DNA of 54,945 bases from Bacteroidia bacterium (lineage in GTDB: Bacteria > Bacteroidota > Bacteroidia > Bacteroidales > Prolixibacteraceae): contig JAPLDS010000046.1 in NCBI GenBank assembly GCA_026391295.1, forward strand, positions 1 to 54,945, given 5' to 3'. How positions within the stretch are numbered: position 1 is the stretch's first letter; the number at the start of each line of letters is the position of its first letter. Below the pieces are notes generated by a model. That model ran no database searches. It saw only the letters and a program-made list of their open reading frames with translations, and was not told the origin of the DNA. Shown piece by piece: positions 41,716 through 49,625 of this stretch. Position numbers and translations under genes: made by a program.

Positions 41716-43032
41716 CTACTTCTTCGATTTGTATAAGTCGTCTAACTTCACAACTTCAATTGCAGTTGAATCTTTAAGCAGCTTGGATATTAAGCCATAG
41801 GGTGCCGTAATGATTTCGTCTTCAAGTGTCAATCCTTCAAGAACTTCAATGGCTGTGTTGTCCTGAATGCCTGTCTTGACTTTTACTTGTCGTGCTAAAT
41901 CTTTTCGTTTTACAAAAACTACCTCAAGCTGTTCAGGTTCTTTTAGGGCTACCTTCGTTGAGTTGGCATCTCCTTCAGTTTGTGTTGAAGATTGCTTTAT
42001 TCCACCATTCGTTCCTCGAGTGGTTACCGATTGAATGGGTATCGCAAGGACATCTCGTTTAGTCTTGGTTTGAATCTCTACCGTAGCTGACATGCCAGGC
42101 AGGAAAGGATTTTTCGTTGGATTGTTGACTAACAGATCTTGATACGATTCCTGAAGAAGAAGAATCTTTACATTGAAATTGGTTACTTGATCGGTTGTTG
42201 CTCCAAGCACATTTGCAGAGCTGGCGATCTCGGTGACTACACCTTTAAACTTCCGTTTTAAATACGCATCGATCTGTATGCTAGCCGTATCTAGCTTTTC
42301 AACATTCACAATGTCATTCTCATTCACTTCAACCTTGACCTCCATTTTTGTTAAATCGGCAATGGTCATAAGCTCCGTGCCGGCAAATTGATTGGTCCCA
42401 ACAACTTTTTCCCCTTTTTCAACATTTAATTTCGACACCGTTCCTGAGATTGGAGAGTATATCTTGGTCTTGGTAAGATTTTCTTGTGCTTCATTTAAAC
42501 TTGATTCCGCACTCTTGATAGAGAATCGCGCGGCTTGCACTTCGGCTTGAGCAACTTTATAGCTTGCTTCGATGGTTTCAAAGTCCGATTTAGCAATGGT
42601 GCTTTTTTCATACAACTGCTTCGATCTTTTATAGGTTAGCTCTTTCTCAACCAACTGCGCTTCTGCTTGAGCCATACGTGCTTTTTGACTGTTTAAGGCC
42701 GCCTCATTTCGATTGCGGTTCGAGATATAGATGTCGGGCCGCACCACCACCAAAAGATCCCCTTGTGCAACCTTATCTCCCTCTTTAACTGGAAGTTCAA
42801 TAATCTCTCCTGGCACTTCTGGGCTAATCTTTACGACCAGCTGAGGCTCTATCTTACCATTTGCTGTAATAATCTCGGTAATGGTTTTCTTTTGAACCTT
42901 TTCTGTAGCAACCTTCAGAGCCATCTCCTTGCCAAACCATCCTGCCTTTTTCCCAACTAAAAGCAATAGGATAACCACAATACTTAGAACCAGGAAGTAC
43001 ACAAACGTATTTTTCTTTTTATTTGCCGACAT
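41716..43032 (-). CDS. HlyD/RND-type periplasmic adaptor (membrane fusion protein)
   Basis: This 438-residue protein has one N-terminal membrane segment (VYFLVLSIVVILLLLVGKKAG), a barrel-sandwich (lipoyl-like) domain split by an alpha-helical coiled-coil (about 90-190, rich in Ala, Glu, Gln and Lys), the second half ISPISGTVSKLNVEKGEKV, and a C-terminal beta-barrel region. Such adaptors link inner-membrane RND or ABC exporters to an outer-membrane channel; no exporter or TolC partner is in the window. Its stop codon abuts the yidD ATG, so it heads the yidD-znuACB run. Confidence 0.88.
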   Translation of the reverse strand: MSANKKKNTFVYFLVLSIVVILLLLVGKKAGWFGKEMALKVATEKVQKKTITEIITANGKIEPQLVVKISPEVPGEIIELPVKEGDKVAQGDLLVVVRPDIYISNRNRNEAALNSQKARMAQAEAQLVEKELTYKRSKQLYEKSTIAKSDFETIEASYKVAQAEVQAARFSIKSAESSLNEAQENLTKTKIYSPISGTVSKLNVEKGEKVVGTNQFAGTELMTIADLTKMEVKVEVNENDIVNVEKLDTASIQIDAYLKRKFKGVVTEIASSANVLGATTDQVTNFNVKILLLQESYQDLLVNNPTKNPFLPGMSATVEIQTKTKRDVLAIPIQSVTTRGTNGGIKQSSTQTEGDANSTKVALKEPEQLEVVFVKRKDLARQVKVKTGIQDNTAIEVLEGLTLEDEIITAPYGLISKLLKDSTAIEVVKLDDLYKSKK

Positions 43033-43274
43033 AACAATGGTTATTAAGGTAATAGAGAACTTTGCATTGGCCTATTTTGGAACTCTAAAATTACGAATAA
43101 TTATTGAGTACAGTAAGCGATGCTGTAAAATTAATACTCTTACTGGAATAGCTGAGCCGCTAAACTTTAAATGATTAAGGAGTAGATTTTTGGGCTTTGA
43201 GGTGATTCATTTAATTAGAATTACCTGCGATTGTTAACTGTTCTTATTCCTTAATGGTTGAATGCTTTTTTCAT

Positions 43275-43282
43275 TATATTTG
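43275..43282 (+). promoter_or_regulatory. Probable -10 box for the cytochrome-SUMF1 gene
   Basis: TATATTTG matches TAnnTTTG and lies 44 bases before the ATG. The best -33 candidate is TTG at 43258-43260, which is closer than usual. The remaining 230 bases up to the divergent adaptor gene (43033) show nothing else that I recognise. Confidence 0.5.
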
Positions 43283-43325
43283 ACGTTCTATACAAACATA
43301 TTTTTGGTCAACAGTTTTCTATTTT

Positions 43326-44864
43326 ATGGAGCGTAAGTTTAATTTACCAAAGTGGTCGTGGCTCGTTTTTTTCTCGGGATTAATAGCCTTTGCTATCTTA
43401 TTGATAATTACAAATAAAGCAGTCACCCTCACATCCTCCGATAACTATTGCCAATCGTGCCATATCCACCCCGACGCTGATGCGTCCTGGAAAAAATCGA
43501 CCCATTTTTATAATCCAAGCGGTGTTGTAGTTCATTGCGTCGACTGCCATCTTCCTCCGAAGGAAGACAATCGTTACCTGTTTGCTAAAGCTAAAGCTGG
43601 AATCAATGATCTTTATGGATTCTATTTTAAAGATAAGAAATCCTTTGATTGGGAGTCTAAAAGGCTTATGGAGCACGCAGTAAAAATTGTTTACAATGAG
43701 TCGTGTGTGAAATGTCACCAAAATCTATTCACCAAAGGGTTGTCTACCGAAGGTGGTACCGCTCATTTATATTATGAGAAAAATGCGGTGAAACTAGATC
43801 TTCAGTGTATTAACTGTCACTTAGATGTTGGTCATTATAATCCGAATTATAAACATGCGAAGATGACTGGCATGCCAACACCGGCCGGCGGCTCTCAGAA
43901 TCTATATCCTGCGGCGGCGAAGGTGACCAAATTTGAAAATTTCAAGGAGATGATCCCGAATAGTCCTGTCTCTTTTAATATGGTTGCGGTGAAAGGTGGA
44001 TCATTTAAGATGGGTAGTCCAGATAGTGAACCATTTCATAGCTCGACCGAAAGTCCAGTTAGAATGGTTACGCTAGCTCCATTTTTCATGGGAGAAGTTG
44101 AGGTTACTTGGGATGAGTTTTGGACGTTCTTTGCCTCCACGATGTCGGAAGGTCGTGTTGATCCAAAACTTGTGATGGCCCGCAATGAAGGTTCTCCGGA
44201 TGCGGTAACTGGTCCAACACCACCTTTTGGAATCCCCGATCAAGGGTGGGGAGGTGGCAAAAGACCTGCAATCACAATGACCCATTATTCTGCAACGATC
44301 TACTGTATGTGGCTCTCTAAAGTTACGGGTAAACACTATCGTCTGCCTACGGAAGCGGAGTGGGAATATGCTTGCCGCGCGGGTAGCGAAACACCTTATT
44401 TCTTTCAAGCCGATCCGAAAAGAGCCTCTTCAGAAGGTCTTCGCAGCAAGATCTTTGGTGCCGACACCACAAATATTAATCGATATGTAGCCTATGCCCT
44501 TAATTCAATGGGGAAAACGCAAGAACCTACCTTTGTGAAGCCAAATCCATTTGGATTGAAAAATATGATGGGTAATGTTCTGGAATATTGTTCCGACTTC
44601 TATGCCGCCGATGCTTATTCAAAAACTGGGGCGACCGTTTCCAATCCTAAAGGACCTGAGTCAGGTGAGGAGCATGTGATCAGAGGAGGTAACTACTCTT
44701 TCGATGCCAAAGATTTACGCTCTGCAGCTCGAGGAACTACAAAAACAACCGATTGGCTTAAGACCGATCCACAACAGCCTAAAAGTATCTGGTGGTATTC
44801 GGATATTAAAGGTGTTGGCTTTCGGGTGGTCTGCGATCCTGATCAAATTGTGATTGCTAAGTAA
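43326..44864 (+). CDS. NapC/NirT-like tetraheme cytochrome fused to a SUMF1-type domain
   Basis: This is a 512-residue two-part protein. Residues 11-33 form a membrane anchor; residues 40-200 hold four c-type heme motifs (CQSCH 42-46, CVDCH 71-75, CVKCH 127-131, CINCH 161-165), spaced as in NapC/NrfH quinol dehydrogenases. From about 218 the sequence is an SUMF1/FGE-sulfatase fold: VKGGSFKMGSPDSEP, FMGEVEVTWDEFW, YRLPTEAEWEYACRAGSETPY, FGLKNMMGNVLEYCSDFY, HVIRGGNYSFDAKDLRSAARG and GVGFRVV. The catalytic cysteine region of true formylglycine-generating enzymes (after RGGS) lacks cysteines here, so that activity is unlikely. The gene is followed 36 bases later by a Tat-exported oxidoreductase, suggesting an electron-transfer or assembly role for that enzyme; this is inference. 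Confidence 0.85.
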   Translation: MERKFNLPKWSWLVFFSGLIAFAILLIITNKAVTLTSSDNYCQSCHIHPDADASWKKSTHFYNPSGVVVHCVDCHLPPKEDNRYLFAKAKAGINDLYGFYFKDKKSFDWESKRLMEHAVKIVYNESCVKCHQNLFTKGLSTEGGTAHLYYEKNAVKLDLQCINCHLDVGHYNPNYKHAKMTGMPTPAGGSQNLYPAAAKVTKFENFKEMIPNSPVSFNMVAVKGGSFKMGSPDSEPFHSSTESPVRMVTLAPFFMGEVEVTWDEFWTFFASTMSEGRVDPKLVMARNEGSPDAVTGPTPPFGIPDQGWGGGKRPAITMTHYSATIYCMWLSKVTGKHYRLPTEAEWEYACRAGSETPYFFQADPKRASSEGLRSKIFGADTTNINRYVAYALNSMGKTQEPTFVKPNPFGLKNMMGNVLEYCSDFYAADAYSKTGATVSNPKGPESGEEHVIRGGNYSFDAKDLRSAARGTTKTTDWLKTDPQQPKSIWWYSDIKGVGFRVVCDPDQIVIAK

Positions 44865-44900
44865 ACTAACGATAAAATCATTCATTTAAACTAAAAGATC

Positions 44901-46277
44901 ATGACTAAAAAGAATTCATTAAACAGGAGAGACTTCTTTACGACCTCTGCTGTGGTTGGTGCGGTCGGAGCCATTGGAGCAGGAGCTGTCTTGGCTTCTT
45001 GTGGTTCAGGCAAAGAACCATTAGTCCCTGTTAAATCCTTAGTGGGAGCTTATATTCCTAATCTTGTTGATGTGGCTGCTGATGGTCGCCTTCTAAAGGC
45101 TGGCGTTATTGGTTGCGGTGGTCGTGGATCAGGTGCCGTACAAAATTTCTTAGATGCAGTACCTACCAACGTTCAGATTGTTTGCTTAGGTGACTTATTC
45201 CAAGATCGTATCGATGATTGTCGAAATGGTCTTAAAAATAAATATAAAGTTGAGGTTCCTGATAACATGTGCTTTACTGGTTTCGATAACTATAAAAAGG
45301 TATTGGCATCAGGTGTTGATCTAGTGATTATTGCGACTCCTCCAGCTTTCCGTCCAATCCATTTTGAAGCAGCCGTAGAAGCTGGCAAGCACGTGTTTAT
45401 GGAAAAACCGCTATGCGTTGATCCTGCAGGTGCTCGTTCGATCTTTGCTAGCGCTAAAAAAGCGGAGTCTCAAGGTTTATGCGTGGTTACTGGAACACAA
45501 CGTCACCATCAACGTAGCTATGTTGAAAGTTTTAAACAGATTCAAAGTGGCCTTATCGGAGAGATCGTTTCTGGAAACGTATACTGGAATCAATCAATGT
45601 TATGGTACCGCGAGCGTAAAAAAGAGTGGACCGACATGGAATTTATGGTTCGCGACTGGGTGAACTGGAAATGGCTTTCTGGCGATCATATCGTTGAGCA
45701 ACATGTCCATAACTTAGATGTTTTCAACTGGTTTATTGGCAAAAAACCAATTAAAGCGGTTGGTTTCGGTGCGAAACAACGGAGACTTTCAGGTGATCAA
45801 TTCGACATGTTTGACGTTGACTTTGAATATGAAGGTGGTGTTCATCTACATAGTATGTGTCGTCAAATTGATGGTTGTGCCAACAATGTTTCTGAGCGTA
45901 TCGTAGGTACTAAGGGAACTTGGGATAGTAATAAAATGGAGATCAAAGATCACCAAGGCAACCTGCTTTGGAAATTTGATGCAGAAAAAGAAAAAGCTGA
46001 CTTCAAACAGACGAACCCATATGTCTTAGAACACGTCGATTTTGTTAATCATATCCGTTCTAACACCCCAATTAATCAAGCTGAAGAGACTGCAATATCA
46101 TGTCTTACAGCCATTATGGGTCGTGAATCAGCCTATAGCGGCGCTGTTGTTACCTGGGATGAGATAACTAATTCAAGCTTATCAACTTTGCCATCTACGT
46201 TAGAGATTGGTCCTGTGGATATGTCTAAAATGGTGTTACCAGTTCCTGGAAAAGGGAAAGAACCGAAAAAAGCATAA
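44901..46277 (+). CDS. Tat-exported Gfo/Idh/MocA-family oxidoreductase
   Basis: The protein has 458 residues with a Tat signal (NRRDFF at 8-13), a long hydrophobic stretch and a lipobox LASC (Cys34), so it is probably a folded, cofactor-loaded lipoprotein in the periplasm. The NAD(P)-binding Rossmann motif is GVIGCGGRGSG, with the family block VFMEKPLCVDPAGA. Family members oxidise or reduce sugars and cyclitols, sometimes using a tightly bound NAD as in 3-keto-sugar chemistry or glucose-fructose oxidoreductase. It shares a short gap and direction with the cytochrome-SUMF1 gene and ends at a strong terminator. The substrate is unknown. Confidence 0.9.
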   Translation: MTKKNSLNRRDFFTTSAVVGAVGAIGAGAVLASCGSGKEPLVPVKSLVGAYIPNLVDVAADGRLLKAGVIGCGGRGSGAVQNFLDAVPTNVQIVCLGDLFQDRIDDCRNGLKNKYKVEVPDNMCFTGFDNYKKVLASGVDLVIIATPPAFRPIHFEAAVEAGKHVFMEKPLCVDPAGARSIFASAKKAESQGLCVVTGTQRHHQRSYVESFKQIQSGLIGEIVSGNVYWNQSMLWYRERKKEWTDMEFMVRDWVNWKWLSGDHIVEQHVHNLDVFNWFIGKKPIKAVGFGAKQRRLSGDQFDMFDVDFEYEGGVHLHSMCRQIDGCANNVSERIVGTKGTWDSNKMEIKDHQGNLLWKFDAEKEKADFKQTNPYVLEHVDFVNHIRSNTPINQAEETAISCLTAIMGRESAYSGAVVTWDEITNSSLSTLPSTLEIGPVDMSKMVLPVPGKGKEPKKA

Positions 46278-46304
46278 GGATTACTTCGAATCCAATTGGA
46301 ATTG

Positions 46305-46335
46305 AAAACCCCGTTATTTAGGTAACGGGGTTTTT
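46305..46335. terminator. Bidirectional intrinsic terminator
   Basis: A perfect 12-bp stem (AAAACCCCGTTA at 46305-46316 with TAACGGGGTTTT at 46323-46334) and a 6-base loop carries T-runs on both strands. It separates the convergent oxidoreductase gene (plus) and M15-like peptidase gene (minus). Confidence 0.9.
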
Positions 46336-46358
46336 ATTTTTAGGATCAATAGAGCTTA

Positions 46359-46886
46359 TTAATTGACCTCAAAATGGACTGGATCATGGTAGTTCTTGTA
46401 GGTTCCACCCCACAATAGTCCGTATCGCTTTGAGATCTCTGGAACACCTGACTCAATCCAGGCTGCCTTTGAGCTAAACTTGCGCAGTTCAATAAGATTA
46501 AAGCCTACTCTTTTGTAAAGAAAGATATCTATTGCGCGACCAAGCACATGGCGACTCTTATTCACTGCCGCATTCTTGGGATTGTCTCTTTTTAATTGGA
46601 TCTGTGCCTCTTTGCTCCGGCGCCCACTAACAATCTCAACTTTCCAATCTGTCTCTCCCTCCACATCAGCAATGAAATTGCTTAAGGTCTGTCCGACTTG
46701 CTCGTTGGCTTCGGCAATATTGCTTAATTCAAAATGATTGATAATCCGGACCCTAAGATCGTAAACAATGGTAAAACAGACATAGCCGACAGCTATTGCC
46801 ATGACAAATAATAGTATTCTCATTCCATTATTAGGCTTCGTTTTTACACTGCTTCTGCTCATCCGAACTTCATTTTCGCTTGACAA
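46359..46886 (-). CDS. Membrane-anchored M15-like peptidase
   Basis: This 175-residue protein has an N-terminal hydrophobic helix (about 22-41) and a C-terminal domain with the M15 zinc-ligand pattern: SRHVLGRAIDI (His113, Asp120) and DPVHFEV (His171). An upstream arginine in SGRRS also fits. Family members cut D-Ala-D-Ala or L-Ala-D-Glu cross-bridges of peptidoglycan; similar domains occur in phage endolysins, but this one is membrane-anchored and has no phage neighbours. The gene is convergent with the preceding oxidoreductase and divergent from the next one. Confidence 0.8.
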   Translation of the reverse strand: MSSENEVRMSRSSVKTKPNNGMRILLFVMAIAVGYVCFTIVYDLRVRIINHFELSNIAEANEQVGQTLSNFIADVEGETDWKVEIVSGRRSKEAQIQLKRDNPKNAAVNKSRHVLGRAIDIFLYKRVGFNLIELRKFSSKAAWIESGVPEISKRYGLLWGGTYKNYHDPVHFEVN

Positions 46887-47040
46887 CCTTCTTATTTTTG
46901 TCGAGAATGGAGATTTTAAATCTCTCCTTTCAGACCATCAATGTGCGAAAATAATATCTTTCCCTAAACTTCTAATGTCGTCGAACTTAAAAATCATTTT
47001 TTAATTGAATTTTAACCCTATTTCGAGTCTTAATTGAAAT

Positions 47041-47048
47041 TAAGTTTG
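47041..47048 (+). promoter_or_regulatory. Probable -10 box of the oxidoreductase/isomerase operon
   Basis: TAAGTTTG matches TAnnTTTG and lies about 50 bases before the ATG at 47098. TTTC at 47021-47024 is a weak -33 candidate. Confidence 0.45.
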
Positions 47049-47097
47049 TAGATTTATTGCCTATTTATTAATCTTTAACCAACCAAAATAAAATAGC

Positions 47098-48258
47098 ATG
47101 AATAGAAAATTACGAATGGGAATGGTAGGCGGTGGAAATGATGCCTTTATTGGTGCCATTCATCGACTTGCAGCTTTTATGGACAACCAGATCGAACTAG
47201 TTTGTGGTTGTTTCAGTGTCAATCCTGAGGTGTCGAAAGCCTCTGGAAAATCCTATTACCTTCCCGATAATCGTGTTTATAGCTCTTACAAAGAGATGTT
47301 TGAGAATGAGGTGAAGCTGCCTCTAGGTGAACGGATGGATTTCGTGACTATTGTAACCCCTAACTTTGCCCATTTTGAGCCAGCTATGATGGCGATTGCG
47401 CATGGTTTTAATGTGGTAATCGACAAGCCAATCACCTTGACACTTGATGAAGCGTTGCAGTTAAAAGCTGCTCTTGAGAAGACTGATTTGACTCTTGCTT
47501 TAACACATACCTACTCCGCATATCCTGCAGTAAAAGAGGCACGCGAACGAATTCGTCGGAATGATTTTGGAAAAATCCGTAAGGTTTATGTGGAGTATCC
47601 ACAAGGATGGCTCTCTACAAAACTGGAAGATTCTGGCAACCCACAAGCTTCTTGGCGTACCGATCCAAAACGCTCGGGTAAAGCCGGCTGCATGGGTGAT
47701 ATTGGTACGCATGCGCATCATTTGGCAGAATATGTTACCGGACTAAAAACGGTGGAGATTTGTGCGGAACTTAACATCTTTGTCCCTGGACGCCTACTCG
47801 ATGATGATGGAGCTGCCTTGTTGCGTTTCGACAATGGTGCGAAGGGTGTTCTAACCGCTACACAGATTGCAGCAGGAGAAGAAAATGCGATCAAACTAAG
47901 AATCTATGGCGATAAAGGCGGATTAGAATGGAACCAGCATGAACCGAATACCCTTTTGGTTAAATGGAGCGATCGGCCTGCAGAGGTTGTGCGCGTGGGA
48001 TCTGGCTATATGAGCGACATTGCGAAGAGTAATACCCGCACACCAGGAGGCCATCCTGAAGGTTACCTCGAAGCTTTTGCGAATATCTACCGTAATTTCT
48101 CGTTCACCGTAAGAGCGAAGATGAATGGCGAGCAACCTAAAGCTGAATGGCTTGACTTCCCAGGTGTTGAAGATGGTATCCGTGGGATGCAATTTATCGA
48201 TACTATTGTCGAAGCTGGATACAACGACCAACAGAAATGGGTCAAATTTGCCGAGTAA
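47098..48258 (+). CDS. Cytoplasmic Gfo/Idh/MocA-family oxidoreductase
   Basis: This 386-residue protein has no signal peptide. It opens with the nucleotide-binding [17 protein letters not shown], has VTPNFAH and [15 protein letters not shown] (the conserved Lys-Pro after the Rossmann fold), and a C-terminal beta-sheet domain with [18 protein letters not shown]. It most likely interconverts hydroxyl and keto groups of a sugar or cyclitol using NAD(P). Only 18 bases separate it from the isomerase/epimerase gene, so the two form an operon; together they look like a short catabolic pathway for a modified sugar. Confidence 0.92.
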   Translation: MNRKLRMGMVGGGNDAFIGAIHRLAAFMDNQIELVCGCFSVNPEVSKASGKSYYLPDNRVYSSYKEMFENEVKLPLGERMDFVTIVTPNFAHFEPAMMAIAHGFNVVIDKPITLTLDEALQLKAALEKTDLTLALTHTYSAYPAVKEARERIRRNDFGKIRKVYVEYPQGWLSTKLEDSGNPQASWRTDPKRSGKAGCMGDIGTHAHHLAEYVTGLKTVEICAELNIFVPGRLLDDDGAALLRFDNGAKGVLTATQIAAGEENAIKLRIYGDKGGLEWNQHEPNTLLVKWSDRPAEVVRVGSGYMSDIAKSNTRTPGGHPEGYLEAFANIYRNFSFTVRAKMNGEQPKAEWLDFPGVEDGIRGMQFIDTIVEAGYNDQQKWVKFAE

Positions 48259-48276
48259 CCTTAACTTAAATAAACC

Positions 48277-49272
48277 ATGAAAAGAGCAGTTACACTTTTT
48301 ACCGGGCAATGGGCCGACTTAACCCTTGAGAGCGTTGCCCAAAAAGCAAAATCTTTTGGATACGACGGACTTGAGCTTGCTTGCTGGGGCGATCATATCG
48401 AAGTTGATAAGGCCGATCAAGCCTATTGCGATGCTAAATTAGCCTTGCTTAAGAAATACGATTTAAAATTATTCTCTATCTCAACCCATCTTGTTGGACA
48501 AGCGGTTTGTGATAATATTGATGCTCGTCATCAAAGTATCCTTCCACCTGAAATCTTTGGCGATGGAGAGCCAGAGGGTGTTCGTCAGCGTGCTGCTGCT
48601 AGTGTTATTGAGACAGGCAGAGTAGCGAAACGATTAGGTCTTAAGGTGGTTAATGGATTTACTGGAAGTCCGATCTGGCAATATCTCTATTCGTTTCCAC
48701 CTGTTTCGCAAGAGACGTTGGATGCTGGATATGCCGATTTTGCCAAGCGTTGGATTCCAATCTTAGATGCTTATCAGGAGATGGGTATTAAATTTGCCTT
48801 AGAGGTTCATCCAACGGAGATCGCTTTCGATATTGAGACGGCTAAGAGAGCCCTTAAAGCGGTTAACAATCATCCTGCATTTGGATTTAATTTCGACCCG
48901 AGTCATTTTGGTTATCAGGGTGTCGACTATGTGCAGTTTATCTATGAGTTTAGCGATCGTATTTTCCATGTCCATATGAAAGATGCCACGTGGAATGAGC
49001 ATCTTGGATCAGTTGGTGTTTTTGGTGGTCATGTGGAGTTTGGCGACAACCGTCGATTCTGGAATTTTCGCAGTGTTGGTCGTGGAAGGATCAATTTCGA
49101 ACGGATCATCCGAGCTTTAAATGATATTTCATATGCTGGACCATTATCAGTTGAATGGGAAGATAGTGGCATGGATCGTGAGATGGGAGCTGCCGAGTCA
49201 TGTGCTTTTGTGAAGAAGGTTGATATTTCTCCAAGCTCGCTCGCTTTTGATGCTGCATTTAGCAAGGAATAA
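48277..49272 (+). CDS. Sugar-phosphate isomerase/epimerase-like TIM-barrel protein
   Basis: This 331-residue xylose-isomerase-like (AP-endonuclease 2 fold) protein has metal-ligand motifs at expected strand ends: [28 protein letters not shown] and [11 protein letters not shown]. Relatives isomerise, epimerise or dehydrate keto-sugars and inosose. It is the second gene of an operon with a Gfo/Idh/MocA oxidoreductase, a pairing often seen in cyclitol or 3-keto-sugar breakdown. No signal peptide, so cytoplasmic. Confidence 0.9.
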   Translation: MKRAVTLFTGQWADLTLESVAQKAKSFGYDGLELACWGDHIEVDKADQAYCDAKLALLKKYDLKLFSISTHLVGQAVCDNIDARHQSILPPEIFGDGEPEGVRQRAAASVIETGRVAKRLGLKVVNGFTGSPIWQYLYSFPPVSQETLDAGYADFAKRWIPILDAYQEMGIKFALEVHPTEIAFDIETAKRALKAVNNHPAFGFNFDPSHFGYQGVDYVQFIYEFSDRIFHVHMKDATWNEHLGSVGVFGGHVEFGDNRRFWNFRSVGRGRINFERIIRALNDISYAGPLSVEWEDSGMDREMGAAESCAFVKKVDISPSSLAFDAAFSKE

Positions 49273-49322
49273 CGAAATCTCTTTGGAGAAGATTCTCTAA
49301 ATTATTGAGCTTTTCGTTTTAT
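49271..49322 (+). terminator. Possible terminator after the isomerase gene
   Basis: AACGAAA at 49271-49277 can pair with TTTCGTT at 49312-49318, with a smaller TCTC/GAGA hairpin inside, followed by T-rich sequence. The stem is long and imperfect, so this is a weak call. Confidence 0.35.
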
Positions 49323-49395
49323 TTGCCATTAAATAGTTGCACAATACGTGCTAATTGACTAAAATTGCACACCGAAATTCAAACGCGAATTTTGA

Positions 49396-49469
49396 GGGCC
49401 TATAGCTCAGTTGGTTAGAGCATCTGACTCATAATCAGGGGGTCCCAGGATCATGCCCTGGTGGGCCCA
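49396..49469 (+). tRNA. tRNA with CAU anticodon (tRNA-Met, or tRNA-Ile2)
   Basis: A cloverleaf folds cleanly: acceptor GGGCCTA with TGGGCCC, D-arm GCTCAGTTGGTTAGAGC, anticodon stem TCTGA/TCAGG with loop CTCATAA (anticodon CAT, 49430-49432), variable GGGTC and T-stem CCAGG/CCTGG. The discriminator is A and CCA is not encoded. CAU may be elongator Met, or Ile2 after lysidine modification; sequence alone does not settle it. The T-loop reads ATCATGC instead of the usual TTCRANY. Confidence 0.88.
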
Positions 49470-49480
49470 CCCTAAAAATC

Positions 49481-49518
49481 AAGGGTTTAAGAAGATAAAA
49501 CTTCTTAAACCCTTTTTT
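49481..49518 (+). terminator. Intrinsic terminator after the tRNA
   Basis: A perfect 14-bp stem (49481-49494 with 49501-49514) around a 6-base loop runs into TTTTTT. It begins 11 bases after the tRNA and ends its transcript. Confidence 0.92.
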
Positions 49519-49625
49519 CTTGCAAAAAATTTGCAAAAACTAGATGACATGATATGAAAGCCTAACAAGTGAATTGGACCAATCTGTGGCATTTTTCACG
49601 AAATATCATTGCAGCGGTTCTGCCA

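Noticed and set aside
43326-44864. Formylglycine-generating (sulfatase-maturing) activity for the SUMF1 domain
   Set aside because: The segment after RGGN has no cysteines where the active-site pair of true FGE enzymes lies, and no sulfatase gene is nearby.
46359-46886. Phage endolysin remnant
   Set aside because: The M15-like protein has an N-terminal membrane anchor and no holin, tail or integrase gene nearby, so a cellular peptidoglycan enzyme is more likely.
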